From contig OY997588.1 in NCBI GenBank assembly GCA_963921825.1, forward strand, positions 156,179,618-156,243,617: a stretch of DNA of 64,000 bases. The letters run 5' to 3'. The stretch is from Erodium maritimum (Eukaryota; Streptophyta; Magnoliopsida; Geraniales; Geraniaceae). Both the position numbers and the translations under genes were made by a program. Below, in pieces: positions 46,286 to 60,079 of this stretch (its first letter is position 1; each line of letters opens with the position of its first letter). Under the pieces are notes generated by a model. That model saw nothing but the letters and a program-made list of their open reading frames with translations. It had not been told where the DNA came from and did not search any database.

Positions 46286-47404
46286 TCAGCTATAGTAAAT
46301 TAGCAATAGCATACAAAATCAAAGGGTCAAAAACCCTTTCACTCGAACTAGCTAGATCAGTTCCAATTATGTGATATTAGATCAATCATCTAAGAACAAG
46401 CACAGAACATAGCACAAATTGAAGTCAAATCAACAAGCTAAAAAAAAGATTTAAGATACATTTCCACACAGCAATGAACTTCAATCTCAATCAGTGACTT
46501 CTCTAACCCAGAACCAATCAAAACCCACACTTCACTCAGTGCTTCCACTAAAAAAAACAGACCCACAAAAATTGAGCAAAAACCCAATCAGATCAACAAA
46601 TCAAAACACACAAAACCAAGCATTTCACAATCACCCATCACAAATCAAAACCCAAATCTGCGAATTGCGAGAACAGTGAAGAACAAAGGTAAATCAGCTC
46701 CGATTACAACAGCCCCACCATACCTCGAGAAAGCAAGCAAGAGGAAGAAGACGACGCCAACTAAAACCCTCGGCCAATCAGCTCGAATCCATAAATGGGT
46801 CAAGTCACAGAGACCACAAACACACAGAAATGAAGAAGATGAAGCTAGAAATGCCCTTTGGGTCTCTCCACCATTTGCCCTAGTACTTCGAGCTCCGATG
46901 GCTCGTGTTTCTCTCTTCGAGAACCCTTTTTGGGTATGGCGCTTGAGAATTAGGAGAAAGAGAATGGTGAGAGGAAGAGCGAGCAGTGGAGATGGAGATG
47001 GAGATTTTGTACCGCTCCTACCAAAACAGAGCTCGTGAAGAATCAGGACATGGAAAAAAAAACTTCCTTTTTATATTGTGAGGATGTGATACAAATTACC
47101 AAATGGGTAAGGTAATGCCAAATGAGAATAAATTAATGTCGAGATATTTTATTTATTTATAAATAATAACACAACAGTTCAAAGAGAGGAAAAAAAAATG
47201 TATTAAATGCACTTACTTATTTATTACTATAAATCAATAGTGCAAGGAAGCTGTGCAAAAAAAGACAAAAACTTTAACTATAGTTTCAGATGGATTGAAA
47301 TTAGTAATTTAATACGTGAATAGTAAGATTTTAATTTAAAATATATGATATATAAACTCACCATATAATCAGGTATTAAGTCAATCTTAAAGGAAATATA
47401 CTAA

Positions 47405-47739
47405 GAGCAGCTCCAGCGGTCGTGTCAGTCGGGTCGCTGCAGGTGCTGACACGACTCGTTGCCACGCCAGGTCGTGTCAAAGGGGTGTGTCGGGGGCGTG
47501 TCAAGGTGTCGTTGCAGAATCTTGTAACGACGCATCGCCGTGGTATGAGCTATTTTAGAGGGGAGAAAATCTCATTTTGCTCCAAAAACAACTACCTACC
47601 ATGGCTCCCTACCACTAGTCATGGCAGACCATTGAAAAGGCCATGGTAGAAAGCCATGGTAGTGAGAAGAGAGAAGACCAAAAAACACCTTCTACCATCA
47701 TTTCTTGACACTAGTTATGCCAGACCATTGGAGATGCTC
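47405..47739. mobile_element. Harbinger/Tourist-type MITE, TAA target duplication
   Basis: Begins gagcagctccagcggtc and ends accattggagatgctc, flanked by TAA on both sides (47402-47404, 47740-47742). Shares GAGCA-CTCC termini with the element at 21138-21790. Inside are short repeats of ggtcgtgtca/gtgtca and ccatggtag. No coding frame. Confidence 0.8.
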
Positions 47740-48039
47740 TAATCATTCAGGTCATTGAAAATTTTAAATCAAATTTAATAAGTGTACGGATTTTTTTAAA
47801 AATCGTTAATGATATGAATTTTTAATATACAGATTTTTTTAATTTATTTGTGTCATGAAGACCCTTAATAAACATGATCTTGTGATCTTATTATCTTTCA
47901 TTTAACAAAATTGATACATTAGATGGATCAATAAGAGACTCAAACTTTATTTTCGAAAAAAATATATACCAACTTCATTACTGAAAATCAATATCAAGCA
48001 ACCTGACAATAGGTTCTGGCAAACAATTATAATTCCATA

Positions 48040-48290
48040 TTATACTCTCAATTATATGCATTAAGGGTTATCTCATGAGCTACCCTATTAGCTTCTCTGA
48101 CATTCATGACGAACCTATACTCCATTCAGGACCTGGAGAATTGCCTTACAACTGTTGATAATACCACCCAAAGGTGACAGTAAACGCTCCTGACTCCCGA
48201 TTGCAATGACAACTTTCAAGCAGTCAGTCTCCACCACGCCATGCATCCGGCCACTACTCTCCGTCCAACCTAGAGACTTAAACTAATTAC
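48040..48290 (-). pseudogene. RNase H-like fragment (RVT_3 type), probably from a LINE
   Basis: The minus strand reads VVETDCLKVVIAIGSQERL, LLSPLGGIINSCKAI, LQVLNG, a stop, then VRFVMNVREANRVAHEIT. The spacing ETD...N..AH is typical of the plant RNase H-like domain found alone or at the end of LINE polyproteins. It is interrupted and short. Confidence 0.65.
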
Positions 48291-48299
48291 ATCTAATTG

Positions 48300-51200
48300 A
48301 GACATTTATTGTGAGTGGGAAGCGATGCTCTCCATCTATTCCTCCTTTAAGGTTTCAAGTTATTATTCGTGGTCTTTTCTTCTGGTCTCGTTCCGTCTAT
48401 CTATCGTCACCAACTCCACTTTCATCTTATCTCCTTCGACAATGAATCGGTCATCATCTGTGTTGTCGCATCCATCGCAAGTATGCTTCTCTCCTCGTGG
48501 TAGATTTGTTGTTGAGGTCACATGTCTCTTCCATTGTCCTCTAATCTTCTATGCTCATCGGAGCCCCAATCCAGGTTCGGGCAATGAGATCGTGGCGCAC
48601 CTGATCACTTGGGGTCTCCGTATTCGGAAGAAAAAACGGACCGTCTACCGAGGGATCAACGTCTTCAGTATAGAGAATTGGTCGTTTCGGGTCGAGCTGG
48701 GAAAAACACAAACCCAAATAGTAGCGCGCATCTATAACCAAAGGGATCGATCCCCTCAAGGTCGCATGGAATAGCTGAGAATTTTAATCAAAGGGGTATG
48801 TCCGAGACAGTGTTTTACTCTAATCAAGTTTTGTTGCCATTTGTTAATTTAATAAAAATTTCTATTCACACCAAAAAAAAATAAGAGACATAAACTTAGC
48901 TTTGTATTTTCGCATTAAATTGAATATTTTAACCCAATAGACAAACATTGAGATATAATAAGTATGAAACAAAGACTATTAGATTAAAATAAGAAATGAA
49001 TCACTATGAAGAATCGCCCGACCAATCTGAAATTTGATTTTTAACTTGATAATGTATTAAATATTTAAGGGTTGATTACACCTGCTTAAACCTATTTGTG
49101 CTTGTTTTTACAAAACTATACATGAATATAAAGTTCGTCCAGACCATACCCCAATTTTCTAGAATCTTATTGTTACTACAAAAACGACTGGGATTGTAAT
49201 ACAACAAAATTATAATACTGGATATAACTACATAAAAAACATATATAACTGAGACCTTATATAGTGGGGCTGAAACAATCGTCGATAGTGACGAAAAAAA
49301 GAGAATTTGTGACGTTTCGGTTTTGATTTTCTCTCTCTTGGCAAATCGACGTTCTTCGAGTCTGTAGATTCATCGACCGTCGTTTCTCTCATCTGATTCA
49401 CTCTTCTCTCCTCATTCAACGAATCTGCTCCTTACTCGTATGATTTTGGTCAGATTCGACCCACCGAATCCGACACTCCACTATAAAATCTATTGAATCC
49501 GACTTGATTTTGACCCACAAATTCAACCGCAAGAATCGATGTCACTGTGCATAGTCTAAGTGTAATAGTATTTTTTGGATGTGGTGGATATAAGAGAACA
49601 GTTAATGGAAGCTACTTCACCTAACATTCGGCAGATCGAACAGTTGACTTGTTGCCGGAAATTACGGACACTTACCCATTATTCAACAAGGTTTGAACTT
49701 CGAAGATGTTAATGTTCCACTGTTGACTATTATGCCGGAACCAAACTTTTTACGTGTAATGATATGGTTCCAGATGGAGTCGATGCTTCTGTTCTCTCGA
49801 GTCACGTGCCGCTCTCCCCACCACGATGGCTGCACGTGATTGCCGACCTGGCACGGCCCCACGCGCCGACGCGCCGAGATCTCGTCCGTCCGTTTCACAC
49901 CCGATTAAGTATTCTAATTTTTGATTAACGGGTTAAGATTGTTATTAATGTGTCACATGTGACGAGTGTGAGGACAAAGTCGGTGGGGTCCACTCCGGCC
50001 GCGTCCCGGTGTCGGTGACCGGTGCGACCCGTGAGTTGTCAGGGTGTGGGTTGGTGGCGTCAACGCGGGATTTGAATAGGAAGAGACTCGGCAGCCGGAT
50101 TGGGATGACCGGCGGGTCCGGTTTGGGGGTTGCACACCGACCGGAACTAGGCTCGTGAATATACACTCCATATTCTATCAACTTTGTATATGTTATAACT
50201 TATAAGACTTTATATACGTTCTAATATCCGTCTAATTAGACGAAAAATACAAAAAAGATGGGTTGAAAATATTTTTAAATTATCATATGACAAGTGGCGA
50301 TTCTACATAAGAGATTCGGACATTAGACCCGAGTAGATGGTCGACGAATCCCTAAACTCTCTTTGCGGTCGCCCACGAATCGTGACTTTTTGGGCTTTCT
50401 CCCAAAACATTGCCGACTCGACGCCCTTATTCGACGTGCAGGAGACGCCTCTGTGGATAGCGTAATAATTTTTTAGTCGGTGTTATAGTAGACTTTCATT
50501 AATTTTGCTGAATACAGATGAAATGGGATAACATTTTTATAACCGAGATCATAGTCTGAGACTCACCAATGATAAATGTACCGGCGTTATAAGCCAAGGA
50601 ACAAACAAATTCTCATCATGCTACTTATGAGGACACCAACGAAACGAATTGCTCGAAACAATAAAGTAGACGCACAGAGCTAAAGAATATACCTAGTGGT
50701 TGTCTTGAGCTGCTAGGGGACTTCGAACGGCCCCAACCTGAGGAAGTTAAGCCAGAGAGACATCCTTTTCCCAAGCTCAATTCCCCCTTCCCCTTGCCCT
50801 ATTTCTCGAGACTCATATCTCTCGGCGAGGTTGTTTGAAAAGTATAGCTTGAAGAAACCAACCCTAAGACAACGACAGTCTAGCACATCGAGAGCGTTCC
50901 ACAAATAGACGAAAGGAGAAAAATCGAGTTGTCAGAGATCGAGAAACCTGGATGTTGAGGACGAGAGCTAAGAAGAGTTGTCCAGGGACGTGCAACCACT
51001 ATCGATCACAGAGAGACGGTGGAATAGAATGTCTCAAAAAAAGGTGGTCACTTCCAACCCTATACGTTAAGGCGATGACGACGACAACAACAAGGTACGT
51101 AGAGGACAGCAACAAGTAGGAGGGGCGGGGAAGAGCCACCATTAGTGGAGACTAGGGTTTGGGAGAGCTCTCTCATTGCGTGCTCATGTACTTAATACGT

Positions 51201-54200
51201 ATACGACATGTATGTTTTGTAGAACCATTATTTTGAGTTGTTTTCGGTCACTCATTGATATGATATACATAAGAATGTTTGTGGGTAATGTGATTTGTTT
51301 GTGGAAGTAGATTTTAACCCGTTCGAACAGATTATTTTTCAAATCCGAGAACCGCTTATGAAAATTCTTTTTGACATATTTAATGGGTGAATCGTGTTCA
51401 ATCCGCACGACTTGCAGCTTGTATAATTTTATAACAAATTTCACCTAAAAACTAAAACAATAATTATTTTACAAAGAAGAGTTGAAGCCAATCTCGTATC
51501 GAACAATAGTTATGATTATACCCGATCAATAGAATTGGTGTTGTAAGTTACACCACCATCTCAATATAGTTATACCATAAATAGGGGTGTACATGAGTGG
51601 ATATTCGCGTACAGGAAGGGATTTTAATCCGTACGTGCGGATATTGATATTTGTGATCCACGACCCACCCATTACAAATGAACATTTGGTGGATTTCATC
51701 CGCAAAATATTCGGGTAGATCAGATACAATCCGCGTGATCCGCAAACTATAATCAAAATATAAGATGAAAATTATTTAAGAAAATCGAATACATTTTTAT
51801 TTAAACAATTTTCCGACACCTAGTTACATTATAAAATACTACACATAATTTTATTATAAAAATAGTGATTTCACACCTGTAGTTGGGTCGACTGGCGATG
51901 ACATTTGTAGTACGATTGGTTAAACTTTATATATTAAATTGATCTTAGTACCAAATGCGGGCGGGTGGATCATACACAGAGCTATCTATCCTAATCTGTA
52001 ATCCGTTTATATTATTATGAATTAATAAAATTTGATCTACTATTCATCTACTTATATGTAAAAAAAATAGCGGATTGATAACAAATTGAACGAAGAAACG
52101 GATTACCGAATGTTTTCCCGTTCCTAATTATTTATTTTGTGATGTGTCAACGTCAATATTTATCCGAGTTGATGGCGAATATTCATAGTTGGCAGTTGGC
52201 CTGATTGGACTTGGCCGATCGTTTTCTCGGCGACACGTAGCGTCCCCGCATTGACGACTCGGCTTAGCTGTCTCGCAATTTATAACTACTTCAACATGAT
52301 TTCAAATAAAGCATCATTATTAAAGGCGATACTTCGATTTTATTATTTTTGATAATTAAGGTTACTTTTAGACTTTTAGTTATTCATGTGATTTTCAAGC
52401 TTCGAAAAAGCACAAAATTAAGAAAGCAATGGGGGTGAGGGAGCTTGACTCAAGAGTTACAATTTAGTTTAAAAATTATTCAAGTTATGATTTTCAGAAT
52501 TATACATTTAGAATTTAACTTGATTTAATTTAATTTGTTTAGTTTAGCAATGTATTAATAGACTTCAACGTGTTCTCGTGACATTCTCTCCAAGTCTTTT
52601 CGATCGATTTTGACCACATTTTGGTTTTTTTGAACGTGAGACAATATATCTAATATCAAAAACTCGAGGTACCCGAGAATGGTTATCGGAAAAGATCCAC
52701 ATTGTATTTAAGAAGGATAAACGCAATTGTGACCAACAAAATATGGAAGAACAGAAAAAGATGTCACACGACTTTAGACTGAGGTTTTAGGATGATATTC
52801 TTGTAGCGATCGAGACCACATATACAATTGTTGATCCTAGAAAGCGGAGACATGGCGAGCCTTGTACCCGCATCGGTAGAAAAGTATTGCACCGGTACTT
52901 TGTGGACTCGATGCCACCCAATGGTCATTAATAGGGAAGTATCCGTGGAACCCTTATCGACCGCCCAAAGTACTCACTAATCTTGACGATATTACTTTGC
53001 ATCCCTCTTTGATTCGGTGGTGTTTGTGGAGCCACCTGCACCTTCCCACCACATATGATGCCTACATGTGTTAGTCTCAGTTTGCCCACGTACCGATTGT
53101 AGTAATAGTGGTGCCCCTCTTCGGAGTACCTCGTGTACAACACTCCACTCCCTCAAAGTTCCCTTATGTCAGAGGATTCCATACCATTATCTTCTCCTTG
53201 GCCATCCATGAGCAGATCGGCCTCGGCCATGATGGTTGTCGGTGGGGCTTGTCTTGATAAAGCCTCCCATTTTTCCGTCTCGAAGCTTCACGACGAGAGA
53301 GCATCCGAACCCAACCGCCTCTGCAGTCGCGCCTCGTGTCCTCCCCCTACTCCCTGGCCTCCAACGACCTGTGACGGGGTTCCTCGTCGGCCTCTTATCC
53401 CTTGCGTGTGGCCCTGCTCGTTACCAGTGCTTTTGGCCACTCCGACCTGGACGCCGTTGACCGAGGGGAAAACCCTAGCCACAAAAGGGAAAAACCCTAT
53501 TTCGCCTCTCTTCTTCTCACATCGCCGCTGACCAACACTCGTCGCCATGGTTGGCATCGTCGTCGGCGGGTGGGTTTGGGATCCGGGGGGAGGGACGGTA
53601 GGGGGGTGTAGTTCTCCACGACATCCTAGCATAGGGAGGAAGAAAGAAGGGCACCACCGTAGGTTCCTCTGTTTCGACGCTTTCTATTTCAATAAGGACA
53701 TGTATGGTTCGTTAATTTGGTTTCGATTCATATACTGTTATAGGATTTGGTTTTTAGGTCGTTTAAATTTCTCGTTTCGTACCTTTGAAATGTCGGTAAG
53801 GGGATGTCCTAAGTTAGTATCTGCGATCCAAAGAAGTATTTTTCTACGGGTCCATGAGCGTCGTGTTGACTACGGGCAACCAGGACGCATATCTGGAACC
53901 CAGGGCTTTTACGCCCTACCTTGTATGGTTTATTTCTTCCATTAATGCACTTTCCTGATTACCCGTTTCAAAAAAATATCATCTTTCCACCAAAAATTCA
54001 TAATAAAAAAATCAACAATATTACTTATATATCAAAGAATCAAGGTGGTTTAATATGTATAAAAAAGATCGAATATCATCCTAAATCTAGCTTGGACATT
54101 TAACGTCCAATATAAAGCTATACAAAATGTTGAAGTATAATAAACCCATAAAAATTAGGGCAATAGCCAACTAATAAGATTTATCTTGTAGTTGTAAAAG

Positions 54201-54300
54201 TCCGACCTAATATAACTGGCCCATCTTATCAAATTCGATTCGGCCCACGACTCGTTTGTCATCTCCACCATGTGATTTCTGGTTCATATGCATATATTCA
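48300..54300. other. Gene-poor region
   Basis: Six kb without a frame I can support. Short open frames (for example 48325-48774, 53133-53531, 53288-53632) have no recognisable domain. At 51595 a ggggtgtacatgagtggat word with repeated atccgc and gcggat motifs up to about 52150 suggests an old transposon. The 52800-53640 block is GC-rich and may be transposon-derived. Confidence 0.4.
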
Positions 54301-54317
54301 GTCATGTTATGACTTAA

Positions 54318-55190
54318 CGAGTTTTTTTTTACTAAAAGGTGCAATTCCATTAAATAAGAGTTCAATTACATAGATGTGCGACAGAAAACATATTCTCTGT
54401 CCACTAAGGAAGAACAAACATAAAATATAATTGTTCGCAGTTCTTCTAACACTATAACCATCATAGATGGTATTGAGACCACACATCGGTAGGAAGAAAA
54501 GGTGGGGGTTGGAAACGGAACTGAAAGTCTTACTCAAACGCCCGAGTCTGAACTGCAACAGTTGTATTGAGAGGATATACGTGATTCGAGATTCCCTCCC
54601 AGGAAAAGTCATTGAATCTCTATGCACTAGTTATTGATTCTGCAAGGAAGAAATCAGATTAAAAAAACAATCGATTAGCCTGATCCAAAATCGAGATAGG
54701 GGTCAAGGAGGGTGCCACGGTGGAGGCCAAGGAGATGGACGTGCCTGTGACGGCTTTAGAGACGGCCGGGGTTGCTCAGGAGAGATGATCCAATACAGTT
54801 TGTCCTAGTGCAAGTTGAATCTGCAGTAGGTTCAGAAAACGGGGGTGCATCGTATGTGCGTTTTTCGCATGCATCGGTGGAGTCCAAGGAGGGAGAAACA
54901 TCGAAAGCGGCACCTGTGGCGGTTTCAGAGACGACGGGAGGTGCACAGGTGAGATGATCCGATATAGGGAGATCAATGGGCTCCGAATCGACGAGATCGA
55001 TGGATACCGAGGTGAGCCAGACAACCACCACCTGAGTTACAGAAGGAGGACCGAATACGATCGAAAGACATGTTGTTGGTGGCGGGAGGGAGCCAACGTC
55101 ACGATGACTAACAACGATTCGAAGGAGACCTTAAAACAACCCAGAACTCATAGGTAGGGAAACCCTACCAGAACACAGAAAAACATAACA
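54318..55190 (-). mobile_element. Second copy of the retroposon family seen at 16372-17910
   Basis: The left end is a T-run followed by actaaaaggtgcaattccatt, matching gactaaaaggtgtagttttt at 16378. The inner part repeats the words ggtcgaggagggtg / ggtcaaggagggtg and gtggaggccaaggaga / gtggaggccagggagaa found at 17470-17570. Two internal sub-repeats (gagatgatcc at 54783 and 54951). No polymerase region. Confidence 0.5.
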
Positions 55191-57804
55191 ACGAAGTGTT
55201 AAAATATTTTAAACTTACATCGCAAAAATATAAAAATAAATAACTCTTTATAAAAGCAAGATGTTAAACATAATTGACATTAAATAATTAGTACTTTTAA
55301 CTTATACCCACGTTTTCAATAATTTGCTTAAAATAACAAAAGAACAATATTTTTAAATGACGTCATGACACCATCAGAGTGATGGAAAATAATTCTTTAT
55401 TTTTCTTATAAACATTAGGAGTAAATTAAATTAACTGATAAATAGAATTTATTAGTGGGTGCCAGGGTCTAAGCCACTTGTTCTTTACCATATATGGATT
55501 GGACTTAGCAGCAGCCATACGTGAGTTGTAGTAGTAAAATAATAACCCTCCAATATTAGGGCAGTGCCCACCAAACCTACCCTCTGATGATAAGCCACTA
55601 CATGAGTCTTGACTATCGTGAGGTTCTTATCATTTGATGTCGATAAGTTCAATGCGATTAACCAGACCCATATGTCGGTGTGAGTCCCACAATAGGACAC
55701 ATCCTACGTAGCCTTTTCTATCTCGTTTTCGGGGTGTGACCTACTTTAATGTCTTACAAGAATTTGATTTGTTTATTATAATTAAGAGTGATTGAATAGT
55801 TTATATGATTACAAGTTTTATCGGAAAAATTCGACATCGATATAAGTGATTTTAGAATCTATGGATATGACGGCAGCGAGTTTGGAACTGGTTTTCAAAC
55901 TCGGTATTTTGGTTAATATATATTGAATAATCTGTAAAACTAAATCCGATTGTCAGCTACGTAGGGCATTAGGGTACGTCACAATTGTTTTCCGAACCCT
56001 TATACCCAAGTCTCTATAACTTTAGTCCTACATCTCTCGCCTCAATTTTTTCTTTTTTTATTTGCCAGAGAGAAACAATCAAGTAACTCTAATGAAGCGA
56101 GAAACATGTTACAATAATGACGACTCAAATTCACTTCAATATTTTGAAGCCCTCCTCGACTAATACTTTATAGTGGACCTCTAATTGCTCAGCTCCTCAT
56201 AGTGTGCGTAATACTCTCCCCAGTATGCCCATCGACCAAAGACGAGGAGAACTCCACATTAATATCTAGTTGAGGAACAATATCGTTAAAGTCAACTTGG
56301 AGTAGAGGAAGGATATGTCTAGAAGAGGGACCAACACCCCTCCATCCCATCATAAACCCCAGTGGCAGACACTGAGTCCGGTTTCACAGAATCTAAATTT
56401 GCACGGTCTGAAGCCATATCAGTCCACTTGTCCAACTTATTTCCAGACAACTTGTCCAACTTGTTACTCGACGAAACCAAAATCCCATCACCAACAACAA
56501 TAATAGCAGGCTGCGGGGCCATCTGCTCAACCGACGAGGGGGAACAAGTTAGCTGAAGGGTGTTGGAGCAAGCTCTAGAAACGAGGGATGAAGGATTACT
56601 CCTTCCGATAGCCCCATTAAAGACGCAATCATCCTAATATGGGGAAGGTAAAGAATGGAGCCCACATGAGTCCAGTCGAGATGCACGTCGACGCTAAAGC
56701 TCAAACCACGAGCCGCAAACAAACGCCTGTCCACCGAGACATCTGACACATGGACTAACCCCACATTCCTAAGTATAAATCAAGGAAAAAAAGTGGATGA
56801 GAATGAGAAAACCGAGTTTCCCAACTATCTTAGTGATGGGCTTAGATTCCAACAAACTATAAGAAGACCTAAGATGTAGACCCAGAGACGTGAAAATCGG
56901 ACCTATGGAGAAGTGGAAATTCGTGGAGGAGGACTATCTTGCCCCCGTCATAGTCAAGTACTATCAAACTCTCTCATCTGTCAACCCATGAGTTTCTCCT
57001 TGTGCAGCTAGCACATCTCCCCTACCAACTTACATGGCGCCCATACGAGACCGACATACATTCAAGCAATTTAACAAAATCCGAATCGAGACATAGGCGG
57101 TTGTTACTATATGAACTTCACTAACTGTCCAACTTTGGAATCCCAATACATACGTTTCATTATCGAACCCAAACTTTAGGTCTATCAAGACATTAACATG
57201 CTGGTTTCTTTTTATTTCAACATATGTAAATTTGTTCCGAGCAAGTAATAATATTGTTTTTCTTTTGACTCACAAAAATAAGTCCGAATCTTTATTGATA
57301 ATTTTAAGTTGATAAATAAATATGCCGCTTTCATTTAAGGACATTGCATGTGCTTATGATGGTATACGAGTGATACATATCACTACATTAAGACACGCAA
57401 AGCCTTGTTGCTCATTTCGTTTTCGTTTTGTTACTAAGTATAGCCACGTGCCCATATTCTCGACTTCATCATCCACGTGCTCTTCGCACGTCACATAGAT
57501 AAATCATAAATTCAGTTCATGTTTTGTCTGAAAAAAGATGTGAAATTACGAAACTATTACATACACAAATCTGTTGTACATGAATATGTGCGTGGGTTGT
57601 TTCGTTATTATGGAGGTGGCCGGGACAGTTTAAGGTATTAAGGTGACAAAAAAAGATTTAAAATATTTTAAATGAATTAATACAAATTTAAGGTGTTGAA
57701 ATAATATAAAAATTATTTAAAATATTATTAAAAAATTATAAAAAAAATTAGGATATTGAAATGAAACTACCCCTACTATATATATACTACTCATAAGTCC
57801 ATTA
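55191..57804. other. Intergenic sequence left of the Copia element
   Basis: No host gene recognised. The minus strand at about 56790-56890 reads SLGLHLRSSYSLLESKPITK then IVGKLGF, which resembles the DUF4283 region of plant LINE ORF1, followed by an open frame to 56319; I rate this weak. A half copy of the 23722-24158 MITE lies at about 57620-57770. Confidence 0.3.
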
Positions 57805-59492
57805 TGTTGGGTCTCGAGGTAAGGTTGGAGATGAACCAACTCGCAGCGGAAAATCAATGAAAACCAAGAGACAATTAGAACCATGAAACAACTAACAAAG
57901 AATGGATTAACAAGAGAAAAATTCAGCACTAGTTCTTACCAAAACAAGAACACCGGTTAACGAATGATTGGCTTGAGTCTCCAAGACGCCTACGTATCCA
58001 CATGGGAATCAAAGCCACGTAGTTCTTCTCTTTGAGGACTCAAGAACACAAAAATGGAGGAGGAAACTAGCCAAACCCGAAATGGCCATGGAAGAGGGAG
58101 AGAAAATGTGTTTCCTATTCTTGTCTTGTCTTTGTTATGTTGAAAAAAGATGACTTAAACATAACAAAACCCATACTTGTCCAACTAAAGGCATGGGACA
58201 AGTATGGTGTCAAGTAAGGTGTAAATAGGACAAAGTATGGCAAGACAAGATTGTGTTAGGTGGTGAATCACCAACACCTTAATCCTTGTCTTGCTTACTT
58301 AGTACTAATTAATCAAGACTTGATTAATTAGTTCCATGGGCCTTGGTTGCATGGGCCTTTCATGGGCCTCTTGGAACATGGCCCGTGACCATTTCCAACG
58401 AGGTCCCGTGATTCGCTCATCGCCTCCATGCCTTCCATACCGGAAATGTCCAACATTATCCGACGCGATCAATCCCAAGACTCCAAGCCTTATCTCGATC
58501 CGTAAAGTCCTATTCACTTACGGGCACATGACCCAAAACCCAGTTTTGGTCATGTCCCGAGACAACTCCCTTTTGGCCATTCTCCATAAATGTGTCAATG
58601 AGTTTCATCCTCCGGTGTGACCCTTAGGTTTATGCATGTCAATAGATCAACGTAAAATCCCATTTTACTTGATCCTATTTAAGTGGCAACTAACGAGACT
58701 TTAGTATTGCCTGACACTACATAACGAATCGACCCTGTCGATTCTAACCTTTCCGTCGTCCCTGTCATTATCCTTTTATCTCCGATATCCTGATTGAGAT
58801 AAGGCATAGAGCCGTCATCCTTATTATTCTCAATCACCGTTCCTTGATATGTGAGATGACTGAAGATATGATACCCAGTATCATGTGCATGGCCATGCTA
58901 TTCTTCCAGTCACTCTCGATCAAGCGGCCGAGAACCGATATCTTTCCCATACCTTAGTATGAGGGATAAATCCCTTAGCCGTCTTTCGTGTCACTCATGT
59001 AGCCCGTCCCCAAGCCAATCCTGGCCGTTATGGAAGCCCTGTTACGGACAACGTTAGGCTCAGGTCAAACAAGGTTGTTGACTACATAGCGATCACAAAG
59101 ACTCCTTGGTCTAAGGATACATGACAAGCTACAACACTGAATATGTTCATGACTTAATCTATGGCACATATTCAGGGCGGGTCGTCCAATATCATGTCCC
59201 ACATGATATCTATGATCAGACTCCGGAATCTCATTCCAATGACTAACAGAACGTAAGCCATAAAGAGCCATCTTTCATACTAGTCGCTTCTAGTGAAGCT
59301 TTGTTGACTAGGGACCCATCGAGTGTGATCTATCTCGATCTATGGTTCTATTCGCATGGTGGGCATAGATCAGAGCACACATCGATATATTACTCCAACA
59401 CATAAGTAATATAAAGCCGCTTTAATTTTATTGCTAACGATGATATATACATTTGGACATTTAGGATTGAACTACGGGCACTAAGACTAACA
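57805..59492 (-). repeat. Copia 3' LTR (1688 bp)
   Basis: The plus strand starts tgttgggtctcgagg and ends actaagactaaca; read in element orientation it starts TGTTAGTC and ends CCCAACA, with the canonical TG...CA ends. It abuts a purine-rich tract (minus strand caagtgggagat, 59493-59504) that serves as polypurine tract. Its partner lies outside the window, so insertion age cannot be judged here. Confidence 0.8.
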
Positions 59493-59599
59493 ATCTCCCA
59501 CTTGCCCTAGTTCCAATCTAAACTCCTATATGTCCCCATCGACTTTACATGTCTAACATGTTCAGGCAGTGACACTGCCTTAGTCAACGAGTTGGCTAT

Positions 59600-59841
59600 G
59601 TTATCATCTGTTGCAATATCGGTTATCTTCACTTCACCTCAGTTCAGTATTTATCTGATGAGGTGGATACGCCGCAGTACATGTTTGGATTTGTTATGCG
59701 ATCTAGGCTTTTAGCTTGCGCAATGGCCCTTGTGTTGTCGCAAAATGGATTCACCGGACTGGATGGGTTTTTAATTACACCCAGCCCTGCCATGAATTTC
59801 CAAATCCACATAGCCTCCTTAGCTGCCTCTGCAGCATCCAT
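59600..59841 (-). pseudogene. Copia RNase H fragment
   Basis: Reads AAKEAMWIWKFMAGLG, CDNTRAIAQAKS and a garbled continuation where homologues have the K-H...RYH motif. Frameshifted and truncated. Confidence 0.8.
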
Positions 59842-60079
59842 GTACTTGGCCTCTGTCGTAGATTCGGCAATGGTATCTTGCTTTACGCTTTCCCAGCTAA
59901 AGCTCTGCCATTCAGCGTAAACACATATCCTGATTGACTTCTAAAGTCATCTGGATTTGTCTTGGAAAACTAGCGTCTACTCATCCTTCGACGACTAGTT
60001 CAGCATCATCTTTCCCCCGGGTTAGAATGATGTCTACTGGTACAACATAAGGCTTACGAGACGTCTGGTCTCATACATG

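Larger units (their letters stand above)
45765..47040 (-). other. Probable 5' UTR exon and leader intron of the QUA2-like gene
   Basis: A good acceptor (cttccccag|gttgaaaa, just before the ATG at 45749) and a donor at 46724/46723 (ctcgag|gtatgg) delimit an intron of about 1 kb. The exon would run from 46724 to near 47040 and is rich in minus-strand ct-tracts, as plant leaders often are. The plus-strand open frame 46676-47038 is then the antisense of this leader. Transcript data needed. Confidence 0.55.

Noticed and set aside
48325..48774. 149-codon frame with hydrophobic start
   Set aside because: No family resemblance, lies in transposon debris next to an RNase H fragment, and no flanking gene structure.
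52700..53140. Another transposase fragment
   Set aside because: A short stretch reads RKRRHGEPCTRIGRKVLHR and looks faintly like the N-terminal part of a PIF-type protein, but no second motif supports it.
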